This document shows positions 33,174-42,170 of a stretch of DNA of 64,000 nucleotides, piece by piece (position 1 is the stretch's first letter; the number at the start of each line of letters is the position of its first letter). The position numbers were made by a program, and so were the translations under genes. The DNA is from an uncultured Bacilli bacterium (GTDB lineage Bacteria; Bacillota_I; Bacilli_A; RF39; UBA660), in assembly GCA_934183155.1 (NCBI GenBank), contig CAKPSB010000007.1, forward strand, positions 1-64,000, read 5' to 3'. The notes under the pieces are model-generated. The model was not told the DNA's origin and made no database searches. It was given only the letters and a program-made list of their open reading frames with translations.

Positions 33174-34157
33174 ATGAAAGAACTTTTTAAACAATTGGAT
33201 GAAAATATAAATAGTCATGATGAGATTGTTATTATGACACACGCCAGAAGTGATTTGGATGGTATGGGTAGTGCAATTTGTTTGTCTGAAATTGTATCGT
33301 TTAAGGGTAAAAAATGTTGTATTGTTAAGCCTTATGAAAAAATAAATAGATCTTTAAAAAAAGCTTTTAAATATTTAGAAAGTAATAATATTGAAATTAA
33401 ATTTAAAAGTGAAGAAGAAATTTTGAATGATAATGGGAATAAATTACTTATTATTGTTGATACGCAAAAAAGTGATTTTGTTGAAAGTGAAAAAGTTTTA
33501 AATAGTATTTGTGATAAGATTGTTATTGATCACCATATTGATGGAATAGATAGTATTTGTGATGTTATATATAAGTATAATGATATTAATAAATCTAGTG
33601 TTGTAGAGATTATGGGTGAGTATTTAAACTATTTAAAGCTTGCCTTTAATCCTTTTATTATGACGGTTATGCTTGGAGGCATGGTTACTGATACTAGCAG
33701 TTTTAGCTTGAAAGTTACTTATAAAACTTTTGAAGTAGCTTCGTTTTTAATTAAAAATGGGGCGAGTATGGACTCTGTTGGTTTTATGCTTAAAGAACCT
33801 AGGGAAGAGATGACTGACAGATATGAGTTTATTAAAAATTCTAAAGAAGTAATGAATAATGTTTTACTTTGTCAGATGGATGATAAAATACATAGTAATG
33901 TTGATATTGCTATGTTGGCAAAGGAACTTTTAAAATTTGAAAATGTTAAAGCGTCATTTGCTATTGGATTTTTATCTAAAAGAGTTATTGGTGTTAGTGC
34001 CAGATCAGTTAATGATATTAATGTTGGCAAGATTATGGAAAGTTTAGGCGGCGGTGGTCGGGCAACTGATGCAGCTTGCCAGATTAAAGATAAAAGTATT
34101 AGTGAGGTAGCATTAATGGTTATTAATGCCTTAAAGGAGGAAGAGAAATGCGAGTAA
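33174..34157 (+). CDS. DHH/DHHA1 phosphoesterase, minimal GdpP-like
   Basis: A 327-residue cytosolic DHH-DHHA1 protein. The DHH domain shows THARSDLDGMGSA, VDTQKS and IDHHIDG with its metal-binding residues; the C-terminal DHHA1 motif reads GGGGRATDAA where GdpP and NrnA have GGGGH. It sits directly before rplI and dnaB, exactly where Bacillus has gdpP, but lacks GdpP's membrane helices, PAS and degenerate GGDEF domains (about 330 residues). It is probably a c-di-AMP/pApA phosphodiesterase or nanoRNase; which one cannot be told from sequence. Confidence 0.85.
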   Translation: MKELFKQLDENINSHDEIVIMTHARSDLDGMGSAICLSEIVSFKGKKCCIVKPYEKINRSLKKAFKYLESNNIEIKFKSEEEILNDNGNKLLIIVDTQKSDFVESEKVLNSICDKIVIDHHIDGIDSICDVIYKYNDINKSSVVEIMGEYLNYLKLAFNPFIMTVMLGGMVTDTSSFSLKVTYKTFEVASFLIKNGASMDSVGFMLKEPREEMTDRYEFIKNSKEVMNNVLLCQMDDKIHSNVDIAMLAKELLKFENVKASFAIGFLSKRVIGVSARSVNDINVGKIMESLGGGGRATDAACQIKDKSISEVALMVINALKEEEKCE

Positions 34158-34594
34158 TTTTACTTGAAGATGTTAAAAAAAAAGGAAAGAAAAACGAGAT
34201 TATTACTGTAAAAGATGGTTATGGTATGTTTTTAATTAATAATAAGTTAGCTGTTAAAGAGACTAAAGGTAGTAGTTTGGTTTTGCAAAAGCAAAATGAA
34301 GAAGCTTTGCTTAAAGAAAATTTAGTGATTAAAGATTGTGAGAGTATAAAAGAAAAATTAGAAAAAATGACTATTTCTTTTACAGTTAACACGGGTAAAG
34401 ATGGTCAAGTTTTTGGACAAGTAAGTACTAAGCAAATTGCTTCTTCTCTTAAAGAAAAAGGTTTTGATATAGATAAACGTAAAATTAAGTTAGATGTTCC
34501 TATTAATACACTTGGAGTAACTAATGTAACAATAATTTTACATAAAAAGGTGGAGGCTACGTTAAAGGTACGATTGAAAAAAGCAGGTGATTAG
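34148..34594 (+). CDS. rplI: 50S ribosomal protein bL9
   Basis: A 148-residue L9: N-terminal beta domain with VILLEDVKKKGKKNEI and VKDGYGMFLI, a long connecting helix and a C-terminal domain. Ribosomal stalk-base protein spanning to the next ribosome in polysomes. Good AAGGAGG upstream; overlaps the DHH gene by 10 nt and abuts dnaB. Confidence 0.95.
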   Translation: MRVILLEDVKKKGKKNEIITVKDGYGMFLINNKLAVKETKGSSLVLQKQNEEALLKENLVIKDCESIKEKLEKMTISFTVNTGKDGQVFGQVSTKQIASSLKEKGFDIDKRKIKLDVPINTLGVTNVTIILHKKVEATLKVRLKKAGD

Positions 34595-35941
34595 ATGAAC
34601 GAAAGGGTTATGCCACAAAAAATTGATGCTGAACAAGCTATTCTTGGCTCAATGTTTTTAAGCGAAAAGGCATTAGAGAGAGTTTGTGAAAGCTTAAATA
34701 AAGATATGTTTTATTTGGACAATCACAAAAAAATATTTGAAACTATTAAAAATTTATTTGATAATAAAGTTCCTATTGATATTACAACTGTTACTGCTGA
34801 ACTTGATAGGAAAAAGATTTTAAATCAAGTTGGGGGTGTTGAATATTTAACCCAGATTGTTAATATTGTTCCTACAGCAGCAAATTGTGAGGAATATATT
34901 AAGATTGTTGAGGAAAAATTTTTAAGACGTAATTTGATTGAAGCGGGAACTGATATTGCTAATGCGGGTTTTTCTTCAACTGATGATATTGGTGAAATTC
35001 TTGATGATGCGGAGAAGAAAATTTTTGATGTTGTTAAGAATAGAAGAGGATCTGAATTTAAAACTATTCAAGATGTTTTATTTAAAGCACAAGCTGATTT
35101 AGAAAAGTTATCTTCTTTAAAAGGAGAAATTACAGGAGTACCTTCTGGTTATTATGATATTGATAAACTTACAGCTGGTTTTCATGAAAATGAACTTATA
35201 ATTGTTGCGGCTCGTCCGGCTATGGGTAAGACGGCTTTTGCAGTTAATATGGCGGTTAATATGGCTTTAAATTCCAAAAAAACAGTAGCTTTGTTTAATA
35301 TGGAAATGGGTGCGGAGCAGCTTATATCACGTATGCTTTCTTCTGTTGGTCAAATTGAAGCTAATAAGCTACGTACAGGAAAACTTGAGCATCAAGACTG
35401 GAAGAGAGTAAATGAGGCTATTAGTAGGCTTGCAGATACGAAGATTTTTATCGATGATACCCCTGGAATGACTGTTAGTGAGATTAGGGCAAAATGTCGA
35501 AGACTTGCTAATAGTGCAGATGGATTGGACGTTGTTATTATTGACTACTTGCAGCTTATCAGTGGGTCGGCTAAATATGCTGGTCAAAGGCAACAAGAAG
35601 TATCAGAAATTTCACGTAGTTTGAAAACAATGGCAATGGAACTTAATATTCCTGTTATTGCTCTTGCTCAACTTTCACGTAGTGTTGAAGGTCGTGAAGA
35701 TAAAAGGCCACTTTTGTCTGATTTAAGGGAGTCGGGTTCTATTGAACAAGATGCTGATATTGTAGCTTTTCTTTATAGGGATGATTATTATAATAAAGAA
35801 AGTGCAATTGATGAGAATACTAGTAAGAGTGAATTTATTATTTCTAAGCATCGTAGTGGGCCAACTGCTAGTGTTAATTTAATTTTTAAACGTGATACTA
35901 GTTCATTTTTTAACATGGAAAATAGTCAAGTGGGTGAATAG
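34595..35941 (+). CDS. dnaB: Replicative DNA helicase DnaB (B. subtilis DnaC)
   Basis: Hexameric 5'-3' helicase of the replication fork, 448 residues. The N-terminal domain begins MPQKIDAEQAILGSM; the RecA-like core has Walker A ARPAMGKTAF, VIIDYLQL for Walker B, and SDLRESGSIEQDAD. Follows rplI directly. No intein is present. It ends in TAG, followed 1 nt later by the ATG of the peptidase gene. Confidence 0.96.
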   Translation: MNERVMPQKIDAEQAILGSMFLSEKALERVCESLNKDMFYLDNHKKIFETIKNLFDNKVPIDITTVTAELDRKKILNQVGGVEYLTQIVNIVPTAANCEEYIKIVEEKFLRRNLIEAGTDIANAGFSSTDDIGEILDDAEKKIFDVVKNRRGSEFKTIQDVLFKAQADLEKLSSLKGEITGVPSGYYDIDKLTAGFHENELIIVAARPAMGKTAFAVNMAVNMALNSKKTVALFNMEMGAEQLISRMLSSVGQIEANKLRTGKLEHQDWKRVNEAISRLADTKIFIDDTPGMTVSEIRAKCRRLANSADGLDVVIIDYLQLISGSAKYAGQRQQEVSEISRSLKTMAMELNIPVIALAQLSRSVEGREDKRPLLSDLRESGSIEQDADIVAFLYRDDYYNKESAIDENTSKSEFIISKHRSGPTASVNLIFKRDTSSFFNMENSQVGE

Positions 35942-35942
35942 A

Positions 35943-37412
35943 ATGAAGAAAATTTCAATATATTTGATGATTGCAATTGTCTTTTTGGGTTTATTTACTT
36001 TAGGTTTTGGTTATAAAAATTCACCAGAACCTAATAATTATTATGAGGTATATCTTAATGATGAATTACTCGGTGTTATAAAAAATGAAAAAACTTTAGA
36101 GAGTTATATTGATAAAAATGGTGATTATTATAAGCAAAAATATAAGGTAAATAAAGTTTTTTCTCCTAAGGGTCTTCATGTCAGAAAACTTACAACATAT
36201 AATGGTAAAACCTCTTCGGTTAGTTCTATTTATAATAAAATAGCAAAAAAAGAGGATTTTACAATTCGAGGATATGAGTTTATTATTAAAAGGCAGAATG
36301 ATGATAAGGTTGAAACTCAAAACATTTATGTTTTAGATAAAAAAATATTTAAAAAAGCAATTGAAACATTAATTGATACATTTGTTGGTAAAGATCAATA
36401 TAAAGCTTATATTGATGATACACAAGTTAAAATTACTTCAACTGGTGAAAATATTCAAAATGTGTATATTGATGATGATATAACTGTACGTGAAACTAAT
36501 ATTTCTGTTAATGAGAAGATATATATGGATGATTCTTCTTTGGCTCATTTTCTTTTGTATGGAGATAATGCAGTTTCATCTGAATATGAAGTCAAAGCAG
36601 GGGATACTATTGAAAATGTTGCTTTTAATAACAAAATAAGTCCAGAGGAGGTTTTGATTTCTAATCCAAGTCTTACTAGTACAAATAATTTACTTTATCC
36701 TGGTCAGAAACTTAAAATTATTGAAACTAATCCTCAAATTAATGTTGTTGAAGAGTCATATGTAGTTAAAGATGTTGAAAGTCAATATAAAACTGAGGAA
36801 AGATATGATAATAATGCTGTTATTGGTCAAGATAAGGTAGTTCAAGAAGGTGTGAATGGTCTTGAGCGAGTATCTCAAAAAGTAAAAAAAGTTAATGGAA
36901 ATATTAATTATGTTGATCCTCAAGGTAAACAGGTTATAAAGGAACCTATAAATAAAGTTGTTATAAAAGGTAATAAATATGTTCCGACTGTTGGTAGTAT
37001 GACTGGATGGGGATGGCCTACTGATAGTGGTTGGACTATGAGTAGTGGTTATTCTTATCGTTCTAGTCCGTTTGGCAAAGGTCGTGAGTTACATACTGGT
37101 TTAGATATTTCTGGTACAGGATATGGTTCTAAGATATATGCAACAAACAATGGTGTGGTTGAAATTGCTGAATATCATTATAGTTATGGTAATCATGTTG
37201 TTATTAACCATAATAATGGTTATATGACTTTATATGGTCACATGAGTAAAATAGCTGTTAAAAAAGGACAAACGGTTGCTAAAGGACAAGTTATTGGTTA
37301 TGTCGGTATGACTGGGTCTGCTACTGGTCCACATGTTCATTATGAAGTTTGGAAAGGATGCAAATATTGTCATGTTAATCCATCTGTTTTGTATCCTAAT
37401 GGATATCGTTAA
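35943..37412 (+). CDS. M23 metallopeptidase with LysM and G5 domains, secreted
   Basis: A 489-residue envelope hydrolase. It has an N-terminal signal or membrane anchor (about 5-25), an unassigned region, a LysM domain near residues 220-270 (ending NLLYPGQKLKI), a G5-type domain (280-355) and a C-terminal M23 domain with HTGLDISG and HVHYEVW, the zinc-binding histidines and aspartate. Family members cleave peptidoglycan cross-links. ATG 35943 is 1 nt past dnaB; the Bacillus locus has the WalRK-linked genes nearby, and walJ indeed follows. Confidence 0.88.
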   Translation: MKKISIYLMIAIVFLGLFTLGFGYKNSPEPNNYYEVYLNDELLGVIKNEKTLESYIDKNGDYYKQKYKVNKVFSPKGLHVRKLTTYNGKTSSVSSIYNKIAKKEDFTIRGYEFIIKRQNDDKVETQNIYVLDKKIFKKAIETLIDTFVGKDQYKAYIDDTQVKITSTGENIQNVYIDDDITVRETNISVNEKIYMDDSSLAHFLLYGDNAVSSEYEVKAGDTIENVAFNNKISPEEVLISNPSLTSTNNLLYPGQKLKIIETNPQINVVEESYVVKDVESQYKTEERYDNNAVIGQDKVVQEGVNGLERVSQKVKKVNGNINYVDPQGKQVIKEPINKVVIKGNKYVPTVGSMTGWGWPTDSGWTMSSGYSYRSSPFGKGRELHTGLDISGTGYGSKIYATNNGVVEIAEYHYSYGNHVVINHNNGYMTLYGHMSKIAVKKGQTVAKGQVIGYVGMTGSATGPHVHYEVWKGCKYCHVNPSVLYPNGYR

Positions 37413-38170
37413 TGAAAGTTTGTATTTTAGCTAGTGGCAGTAAGGGTAATTGTGCTTATATTGAAACTGATAAAACAAGGTCTCTTGTTGATTTGGGAAT
37501 GAGTGCAAGTTATATTAGTAAGTCTTTGAAGAACATAGGGGTTGACCCTTTTTCTATTCAAAGGGTATTTATTACTCATACACATAGTGATCATGTGGCT
37601 GGTCTTAAAGTTTTTATTAAGAAATATCATCCTATTATTTATTTAACTGAGAAGATGGATAATGAGCTTGATTTTGATATTGAAGATAAGGTTTACATTG
37701 ATAAAACAACAGTTATTGATGATTTAATGGTTGATGTTTTTAAAACTTCACATGATGTGGCTGATAGTAATGGCTATGTTTTTGAAAGTAATGGTAAAAG
37801 TGTTGTATATGTTACAGATACAGGATATATTCATGTTAAAAATTTTAATAAATTACGTAATAAAAACATGTATGTTTTTGAAAGTAATCATGATGTAAGA
37901 ATGCTTAAAGAAGGAAGGTATCCATATCATTTGCAGCAAAGAATTTTAGGCGACAAGGGACATTTGTCTAATAAGGATAGTGCTTATTATTTATCAAAGT
38001 TAATTGGGGATAAAACAAAAAAGATTATTTTAATCCATTTAAGTGAAGAAAATAATAAACCAGAAATTGCTTTAAAAACATTATTAGATACTTTGAACAA
38101 AAATGATTTGCCAATACCAGACATTGAGATTGCTTGTCAGAAAGAAAGTACGGAGCTTGAGGTTTTATGA
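37412..38170 (+). CDS. walJ: Metallo-beta-lactamase-fold hydrolase WalJ (YycJ)
   Basis: A 252-residue MBL-fold protein with metal motif THTHSDHVAGL. WalJ-type proteins are proposed exonucleases linked to cell-wall/replication coordination. It shares one base with the peptidase stop (TAATG), and rlmH follows, as in the Bacillus wal locus, although walR, walK, walH, walI and htrA are absent from this window. Confidence 0.9.
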   Translation: MKVCILASGSKGNCAYIETDKTRSLVDLGMSASYISKSLKNIGVDPFSIQRVFITHTHSDHVAGLKVFIKKYHPIIYLTEKMDNELDFDIEDKVYIDKTTVIDDLMVDVFKTSHDVADSNGYVFESNGKSVVYVTDTGYIHVKNFNKLRNKNMYVFESNHDVRMLKEGRYPYHLQQRILGDKGHLSNKDSAYYLSKLIGDKTKKIILIHLSEENNKPEIALKTLLDTLNKNDLPIPDIEIACQKESTELEVL

Positions 38171-38613
38171 AAATAATATGTGTTGGTAAGATTAAAGAAA
38201 AGTTTTATAAAGATGCAGTTTGTGAATATTTAAAAAGAATTAGTAAATATTGTAAACTTGAAATTATAGAAATTTCTGATGAATCTTTAGAGGTGCTTGC
38301 ACCTTTAAAAGAGGGTGAAAAAATACTTTCTAAAATTAAGGATAATGATTATGTTATTACTTTGGAAATTGATGGAAATAGTTTAAATTCTTTGGAATTT
38401 GCTAAAAAAATAGATTGTAATTTTAATTCTAATAAGAATTTAGTTTTTGTTGTTGGCGGGTCTTATGGGCTTTCTGATGATGTTAAAAAACGTAGTGATT
38501 ATAAATTATCTTTTTCGTCTTTTACATTTCCTCATCAGTTATTTAGAATTATTTTACTCGAGCAAATTTATAGGTCTTTTAAAATAAATCATAATGAAAA
38601 TTACCATAAGTGA
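38167..38613 (+). CDS. rlmH: 23S rRNA (pseudouridine1915-N3)-methyltransferase RlmH
   Basis: SPOUT methyltransferase acting on Psi1915, 148 residues (usually ~155-159). Hallmarks are VVGGSYGLSDDV and the C-terminal LLEQIYRSFKI and NYHK. Overlaps walJ by 4 nt (ATGA), implying coupling. Confidence 0.94.
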   Translation: MKIICVGKIKEKFYKDAVCEYLKRISKYCKLEIIEISDESLEVLAPLKEGEKILSKIKDNDYVITLEIDGNSLNSLEFAKKIDCNFNSNKNLVFVVGGSYGLSDDVKKRSDYKLSFSSFTFPHQLFRIILLEQIYRSFKINHNENYHK

Positions 38614-38661
38614 ATAAATTTATAATAAATTACCCACTATTAATTAGAGGGTGATTTTTTT

Positions 38662-39189
38662 ATGAAGAAAATTATTTGTTTGTTAATTGGTATTTTTATA
38701 TTTTATGTTTTTATTTCTAATAGTTTGGCTAAAAGTCTAACTATACCAAACGATGCTATTAGAATTAGAATTATTCCTAATAGTAATTCTTCTTTTGATC
38801 AAGATATTAAAAAAAAGGTTAAGGATAAAATCGAAATAACGATGTATGATTTGCTTAAGGATGCGAAAAGTTCTAAAGAAGCTTACGATATTATTGAAAA
38901 TAATTTGGAGTTAGTTGACAAAGATGTACAGAAGGTGTTGAACTTTGAGAACTATGATAAAGGTTATAATGTTAATTTTGGAAAAAATTACTTTCCTCAA
39001 AAGGAATATAAAGGCGTTAAATATGAGGAAGGATATTATGAATCTTTACTTATTACGCTTGGTAAGGGAGAAGGCGATAATTGGTGGTGTGTTTTGTTTC
39101 CACCTTTGTGTTTAATCGAAGGTGAGGAGAATGATAGTGTCGAGTATAAGTCAATTGTAATGGAAATTCTTAACAAATATTTACCATAA
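38662..39189 (+). CDS. spoIIR: Stage II sporulation protein R
   Basis: Secreted signalling protein made in the forespore that triggers SpoIIGA processing of pro-sigmaE. The 175 residues start with a signal/anchor helix (4-23), then IRIRIIPNSNSSFDQ and the signature GKGEGDNWWCVLFPPLC near 145-161. The match to SpoIIR is strong. It implies that this lineage retains at least part of the sporulation programme. GAGGGTGAT lies upstream of the ATG. Confidence 0.92.
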   Translation: MKKIICLLIGIFIFYVFISNSLAKSLTIPNDAIRIRIIPNSNSSFDQDIKKKVKDKIEITMYDLLKDAKSSKEAYDIIENNLELVDKDVQKVLNFENYDKGYNVNFGKNYFPQKEYKGVKYEEGYYESLLITLGKGEGDNWWCVLFPPLCLIEGEENDSVEYKSIVMEILNKYLP

Positions 39190-39228
39190 ATTTTTGATTA
39201 GTGTCATAGTTTTTTTTAGGAGGCTTTT

Positions 39229-39750
39229 ATGGCACTAGTTTTTTTAATGGCTATTAGTTTAAGTATGGATGCTTTTTCGCTTTCTTTAATTTATGGCGCT
39301 TTGGGTATGAGCAGTAAAGAAAATTTGTTTTTGTCTATGGTTGTTGGAATATTTCATTTTGTGATGCCTTTTTTAGGAATGTTTATATCTAAATTTGCTT
39401 TTGATTTATTTAAATTTGATATGGATATTTTAACAACTTTTATTTTATGTTTTATAGGATTAGAGATGATTATTTCATCTTTTAATAAAAAAAACAAAGT
39501 ATATTATTTGAAATTTAAGGATTATTTTTTATTTGGATTTGCGGTTAGTGTTGATAGTTTTTCTGTTGGCATTACTCTTTTAAATATTAAAAATGGGATG
39601 TTTGCGCCAGTTATTTTTTCTTTAACTAGTTTTTTATTTACTTTTATTGGCTTATCTTTAGGTAATAAAGTCGAAAAATTACTTGGAAAAGTGGCGACTC
39701 TTTTTGGCGGGACTATTTTGTTTATTATTGGGATTATTTATGTCATGTAA
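39229..39750 (+). CDS. MntP/YtaF-family metal efflux membrane protein
   Basis: A 173-residue protein with about six hydrophobic segments and two internally related halves, marked by LSMDAFSLSLIYG and VSVDSFSVGITLL; the acidic residues in these SxDxFSxG motifs are metal-binding in manganese exporters. YtaF-type sporulation-related members share the fold, and the neighbour spoIIR makes that reading possible. AGGAGG before the ATG. Confidence 0.82.
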   Translation: MALVFLMAISLSMDAFSLSLIYGALGMSSKENLFLSMVVGIFHFVMPFLGMFISKFAFDLFKFDMDILTTFILCFIGLEMIISSFNKKNKVYYLKFKDYFLFGFAVSVDSFSVGITLLNIKNGMFAPVIFSLTSFLFTFIGLSLGNKVEKLLGKVATLFGGTILFIIGIIYVM

Positions 39751-39819
39751 ATGTAAAGTACTTAAAAAAGTGAAAACAAAGAAAATATATGGTGGTAAAA
39801 TAATTGATAAGGTGATTTT

Positions 39820-41070
39820 ATGGATAAAATAAAAGTTATTGGTGGTCAAATTTTGAGCGGTCAAATTCATATAAGTGGCTCAAAAAATAGTGTTGTTTCT
39901 TTGATACCTGCGGCAATTTTGTCAGACAAAGTTAGTATTTTTAGTATTCCACATATTTCAGATGTTTATAATTTGGAAAGTATTTTGAAATATTTAAATG
40001 TTTCTTTTGATTATAAGGAGGATATTTTAAATATTGATGTTTCAAATATTCAAAATAAAAAAATTACTTTAGAATATTCTAGTAAATTACGGGCTTCTTA
40101 TTATTTTATGGGAGCTTTATTAGCAAAATTTGGTAGAGTTGAAATTAGTTTACCTGGTGGGTGCTCTATTGGCGCTAGACCAATTGATTTTCATTTAAAA
40201 GGTTTTGAAAAAATGGGTGCACGGGTAACTATTAAGGATTCTTTTTATATTATTGAGGCTGATTTTTTAAAGGGAGCAGAGCTTAATTTACCTTTTCCTA
40301 GTGTGGGAGCAACGGTTAATTTATTATTAGCGGCTGTTAAAGCTAGAGGTACAACTGTTATTAGTAATGCAGCTTGTGAACCAGAAATTGGTAATTTGAT
40401 TGATTTTTTAAATAGTATGGGGGCTAAAATAAAAGGTAAAGATACAAACAGGTTAGTTATTGATGGTGTTTTAAATTTATCTGGTGGTTTTGTTAAGGTT
40501 ATTCCTGATCGGATTGAAGCAGGAACTTATATTTTGGCTGGTGTTATGAATGGTAAAAATTTAGAAATTTGTAATGTTAATAAGGATCATTTAAAGAGCT
40601 TTTTTGACAAATTAGATGAAATGGGCGCAGATTATAAAATAGTTGGTGATAAAGTTATTACTAACAAGGTTTCTCATTTACGTCCATGTCATATTGAAAC
40701 GGCAGTATATCCTGGATTTGCAACTGATTTACAACAACCAATAACAACGCTTTTGTTACTTGCTGATGGTGAAAGTACAGTCCGTGAGACAATTTATGAA
40801 AATAGATTTCAAAACACTAAATATTTAAATGAAATGGGTGCTAATATTAAAGTTGATGGTGATACTATTCATGTTTATGGCCCTACTAAATTAAATGGAA
40901 AACTTGTTAGAACTAGTGATTTAAGAGCTGGTGCAGCGCTTGTATTAGCGGCTTTGTCTGCTAGGGGAGAGACAACAATTACTGATATTAAACATTTGCT
41001 TAGAGGTTATAGTGATCTTATTGAAAAGTTTACTAATGTTGGAGCTAAAATATGGCTTATCGATGAATAA
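39820..41070 (+). CDS. murA: UDP-N-acetylglucosamine 1-carboxyvinyltransferase
   Basis: First committed step of peptidoglycan synthesis, 416 residues. The catalytic cysteine that fosfomycin targets is present in LPGGCSIGARPIDFH. EPSP-synthase-like repeats are seen, for example SGSKNSVVSLIPA at the N-terminus and TDLQQPITTLLLLA. Standalone with AAGGTGAT upstream and a terminator after. Confidence 0.95.
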   Translation: MDKIKVIGGQILSGQIHISGSKNSVVSLIPAAILSDKVSIFSIPHISDVYNLESILKYLNVSFDYKEDILNIDVSNIQNKKITLEYSSKLRASYYFMGALLAKFGRVEISLPGGCSIGARPIDFHLKGFEKMGARVTIKDSFYIIEADFLKGAELNLPFPSVGATVNLLLAAVKARGTTVISNAACEPEIGNLIDFLNSMGAKIKGKDTNRLVIDGVLNLSGGFVKVIPDRIEAGTYILAGVMNGKNLEICNVNKDHLKSFFDKLDEMGADYKIVGDKVITNKVSHLRPCHIETAVYPGFATDLQQPITTLLLLADGESTVRETIYENRFQNTKYLNEMGANIKVDGDTIHVYGPTKLNGKLVRTSDLRAGAALVLAALSARGETTITDIKHLLRGYSDLIEKFTNVGAKIWLIDE

Positions 41071-41093
41071 TAAATAATTTTGTTAATATATTT

Positions 41094-41119
41094 AAGTAGA
41101 TTTATTTCTACTTTTTTTA
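41094..41119 (+). terminator. Terminator of murA
   Basis: AAGTAGA / TCTACTT with TTTATT loop and a T7 tract; the same hairpin core as after mnmE. Confidence 0.85.
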
Positions 41120-41130
41120 TAGGTGATTTT

Positions 41131-41769
41131 ATGAAAAAGATTTTATTTTTGGGAATTGTTTTAATTATTATTTTTATTATATATTTGTGTAATATTGATA
41201 AGAAAGTTTATTATGTGGCATTGGGTAATGGGACTGATATGATTGATGGTAATTATAATTATCCACATTATATAAAAGATTATTTAAAAAAAAGGAAAGT
41301 TTTAGAAAAATATTTAGATGATTTTTCAGAAAGAAATGTTAAAATCACAGATATTATTAACGATATTAATGATAATAGGAAGATGATAACTAATAAGGGA
41401 AATTTTACAATGAAAAATGTTTTAATAAAAGCTGATTTGGTTACTATTAGTTTTGATGTTAAGGAAGTTTATTTTATGAAAAAAGGAGGTTTTTCTTCAG
41501 ATGAAGTTTATAATTACATCGATGAGTTAGTTAAAGATGCGGCGGATTTGTTTAAACTTATAAGACAGTATTGTAAGGAAGATATTATTTTTATTGGATT
41601 TAATGGTAATGATAAATTTATTAATTATTTGAATAGGCGTTTTAAAAAAATATGTGATGTTAATGATATTGAGTATGTTTATGTAAATGATTTAAAGAAA
41701 AATGATTTTGAAAAAGTAGCGAATAGAGTTATAAAAAAAATTGATAAAAAGGTTTTTATGGATAAATAG
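41131..41769 (+). CDS. Membrane-anchored SGNH-like protein, probably catalytically degenerate
   Basis: A 212-residue protein with an N-terminal anchor helix (3-22). The following YYVALGNGTDMIDG and the later KADLVTISFDVKEV resemble block I and block III of SGNH/GDSL hydrolases, but the serine of GDS and the Asn-Asp of GxND are not in place. Assignment is tentative. ATG 41131 has AGGTGATTTT upstream; an upstream in-frame start at 41080 would run through the murA terminator. Confidence 0.55.
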   Translation: MKKILFLGIVLIIIFIIYLCNIDKKVYYVALGNGTDMIDGNYNYPHYIKDYLKKRKVLEKYLDDFSERNVKITDIINDINDNRKMITNKGNFTMKNVLIKADLVTISFDVKEVYFMKKGGFSSDEVYNYIDELVKDAADLFKLIRQYCKEDIIFIGFNGNDKFINYLNRRFKKICDVNDIEYVYVNDLKKNDFEKVANRVIKKIDKKVFMDK

Positions 41770-41799
41770 TTGATTTTTTTCCTTTAAATGTGTTATTAT
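41770..41799 (+). promoter_or_regulatory. Promoter of rpmE
   Basis: TTGATT (41770-41775), 18-bp spacer, TATTAT (41794-41799) with an upstream TGT extended -10. Confidence 0.6.
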
Positions 41800-41805
41800 A
41801 TATTC

Positions 41806-41854
41806 GCATAAATTTCTATGACTTATTTTAGTCATGGCGGAAGGAGAAGATAGA
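41806..41854 (+). promoter_or_regulatory. Short structured leader of rpmE, possible L31 autoregulatory RNA
   Basis: The ~50-nt leader contains a perfect stem ATGACT / AGTCAT with a TATTTT loop (41818-41835) just before the AAGGAG. L31 leader RNA motifs are known in Firmicutes; whether this is one was not tested. Confidence 0.35.
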
Positions 41855-42067
41855 ATGAAAAAAGAAATTCATCCTAATTATATGGACACAAAAGTAACTT
41901 GTGCTTGCGGTAATACTTTTACAGTAAGATCAAATAAACCTGAGTTAGAAGTTGAAGTTTGTGATAAATGTCATCCTTTTTTTACTGGAAAACAAGGAAC
42001 AGTTAAGAAGGCTGGTCAAATTGAAAAATTCAACAAAAAGTATGGTATTTCTAAAGAAAGCAAATAA
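41855..42067 (+). CDS. rpmE: 50S ribosomal protein bL31, zinc-binding type
   Basis: A 70-residue L31 of the zinc form: Cys residues in TCACGN and CDKCHPFFTGKQ. ATG 41855 is set by AAGGAGAAGATAGA upstream. A terminator follows. Confidence 0.95.
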   Translation: MKKEIHPNYMDTKVTCACGNTFTVRSNKPELEVEVCDKCHPFFTGKQGTVKKAGQIEKFNKKYGISKESK

Positions 42068-42090
42068 GAATTTACTTTTTATTAATGTGA

Positions 42091-42125
42091 TTTCGTCTTC
42101 TGAAAATGGAGACGCTTTTTTTAAA
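42091..42125 (+). terminator. Terminator of rpmE
   Basis: CGTCTTC / GGAGACG-type stem (CGTCT at 42095, AGACG near 42111) followed by CTTTTTTTT. Confidence 0.75.
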
Positions 42126-42158
42126 AAAAATTGTAACTTTATTTTGGTTACAATTTTT
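42124..42158 (-). terminator. Terminator of gpsA
   Basis: TTGTAAC / GTTACAA inverted repeat with an A-run on its left, giving a T-run on the minus strand; it can also act as a second plus-strand terminator because TTTTTAA lies on its right. Confidence 0.65.
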
Positions 42159-42170
42159 AATTATTATTTA

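Noticed and set aside
38628..38661. ACCCACT...AGAGGGT as a terminator after rlmH
   Set aside because: Pairing is weak and the second arm is the GAGGGTGAT ribosome-binding site of spoIIR.
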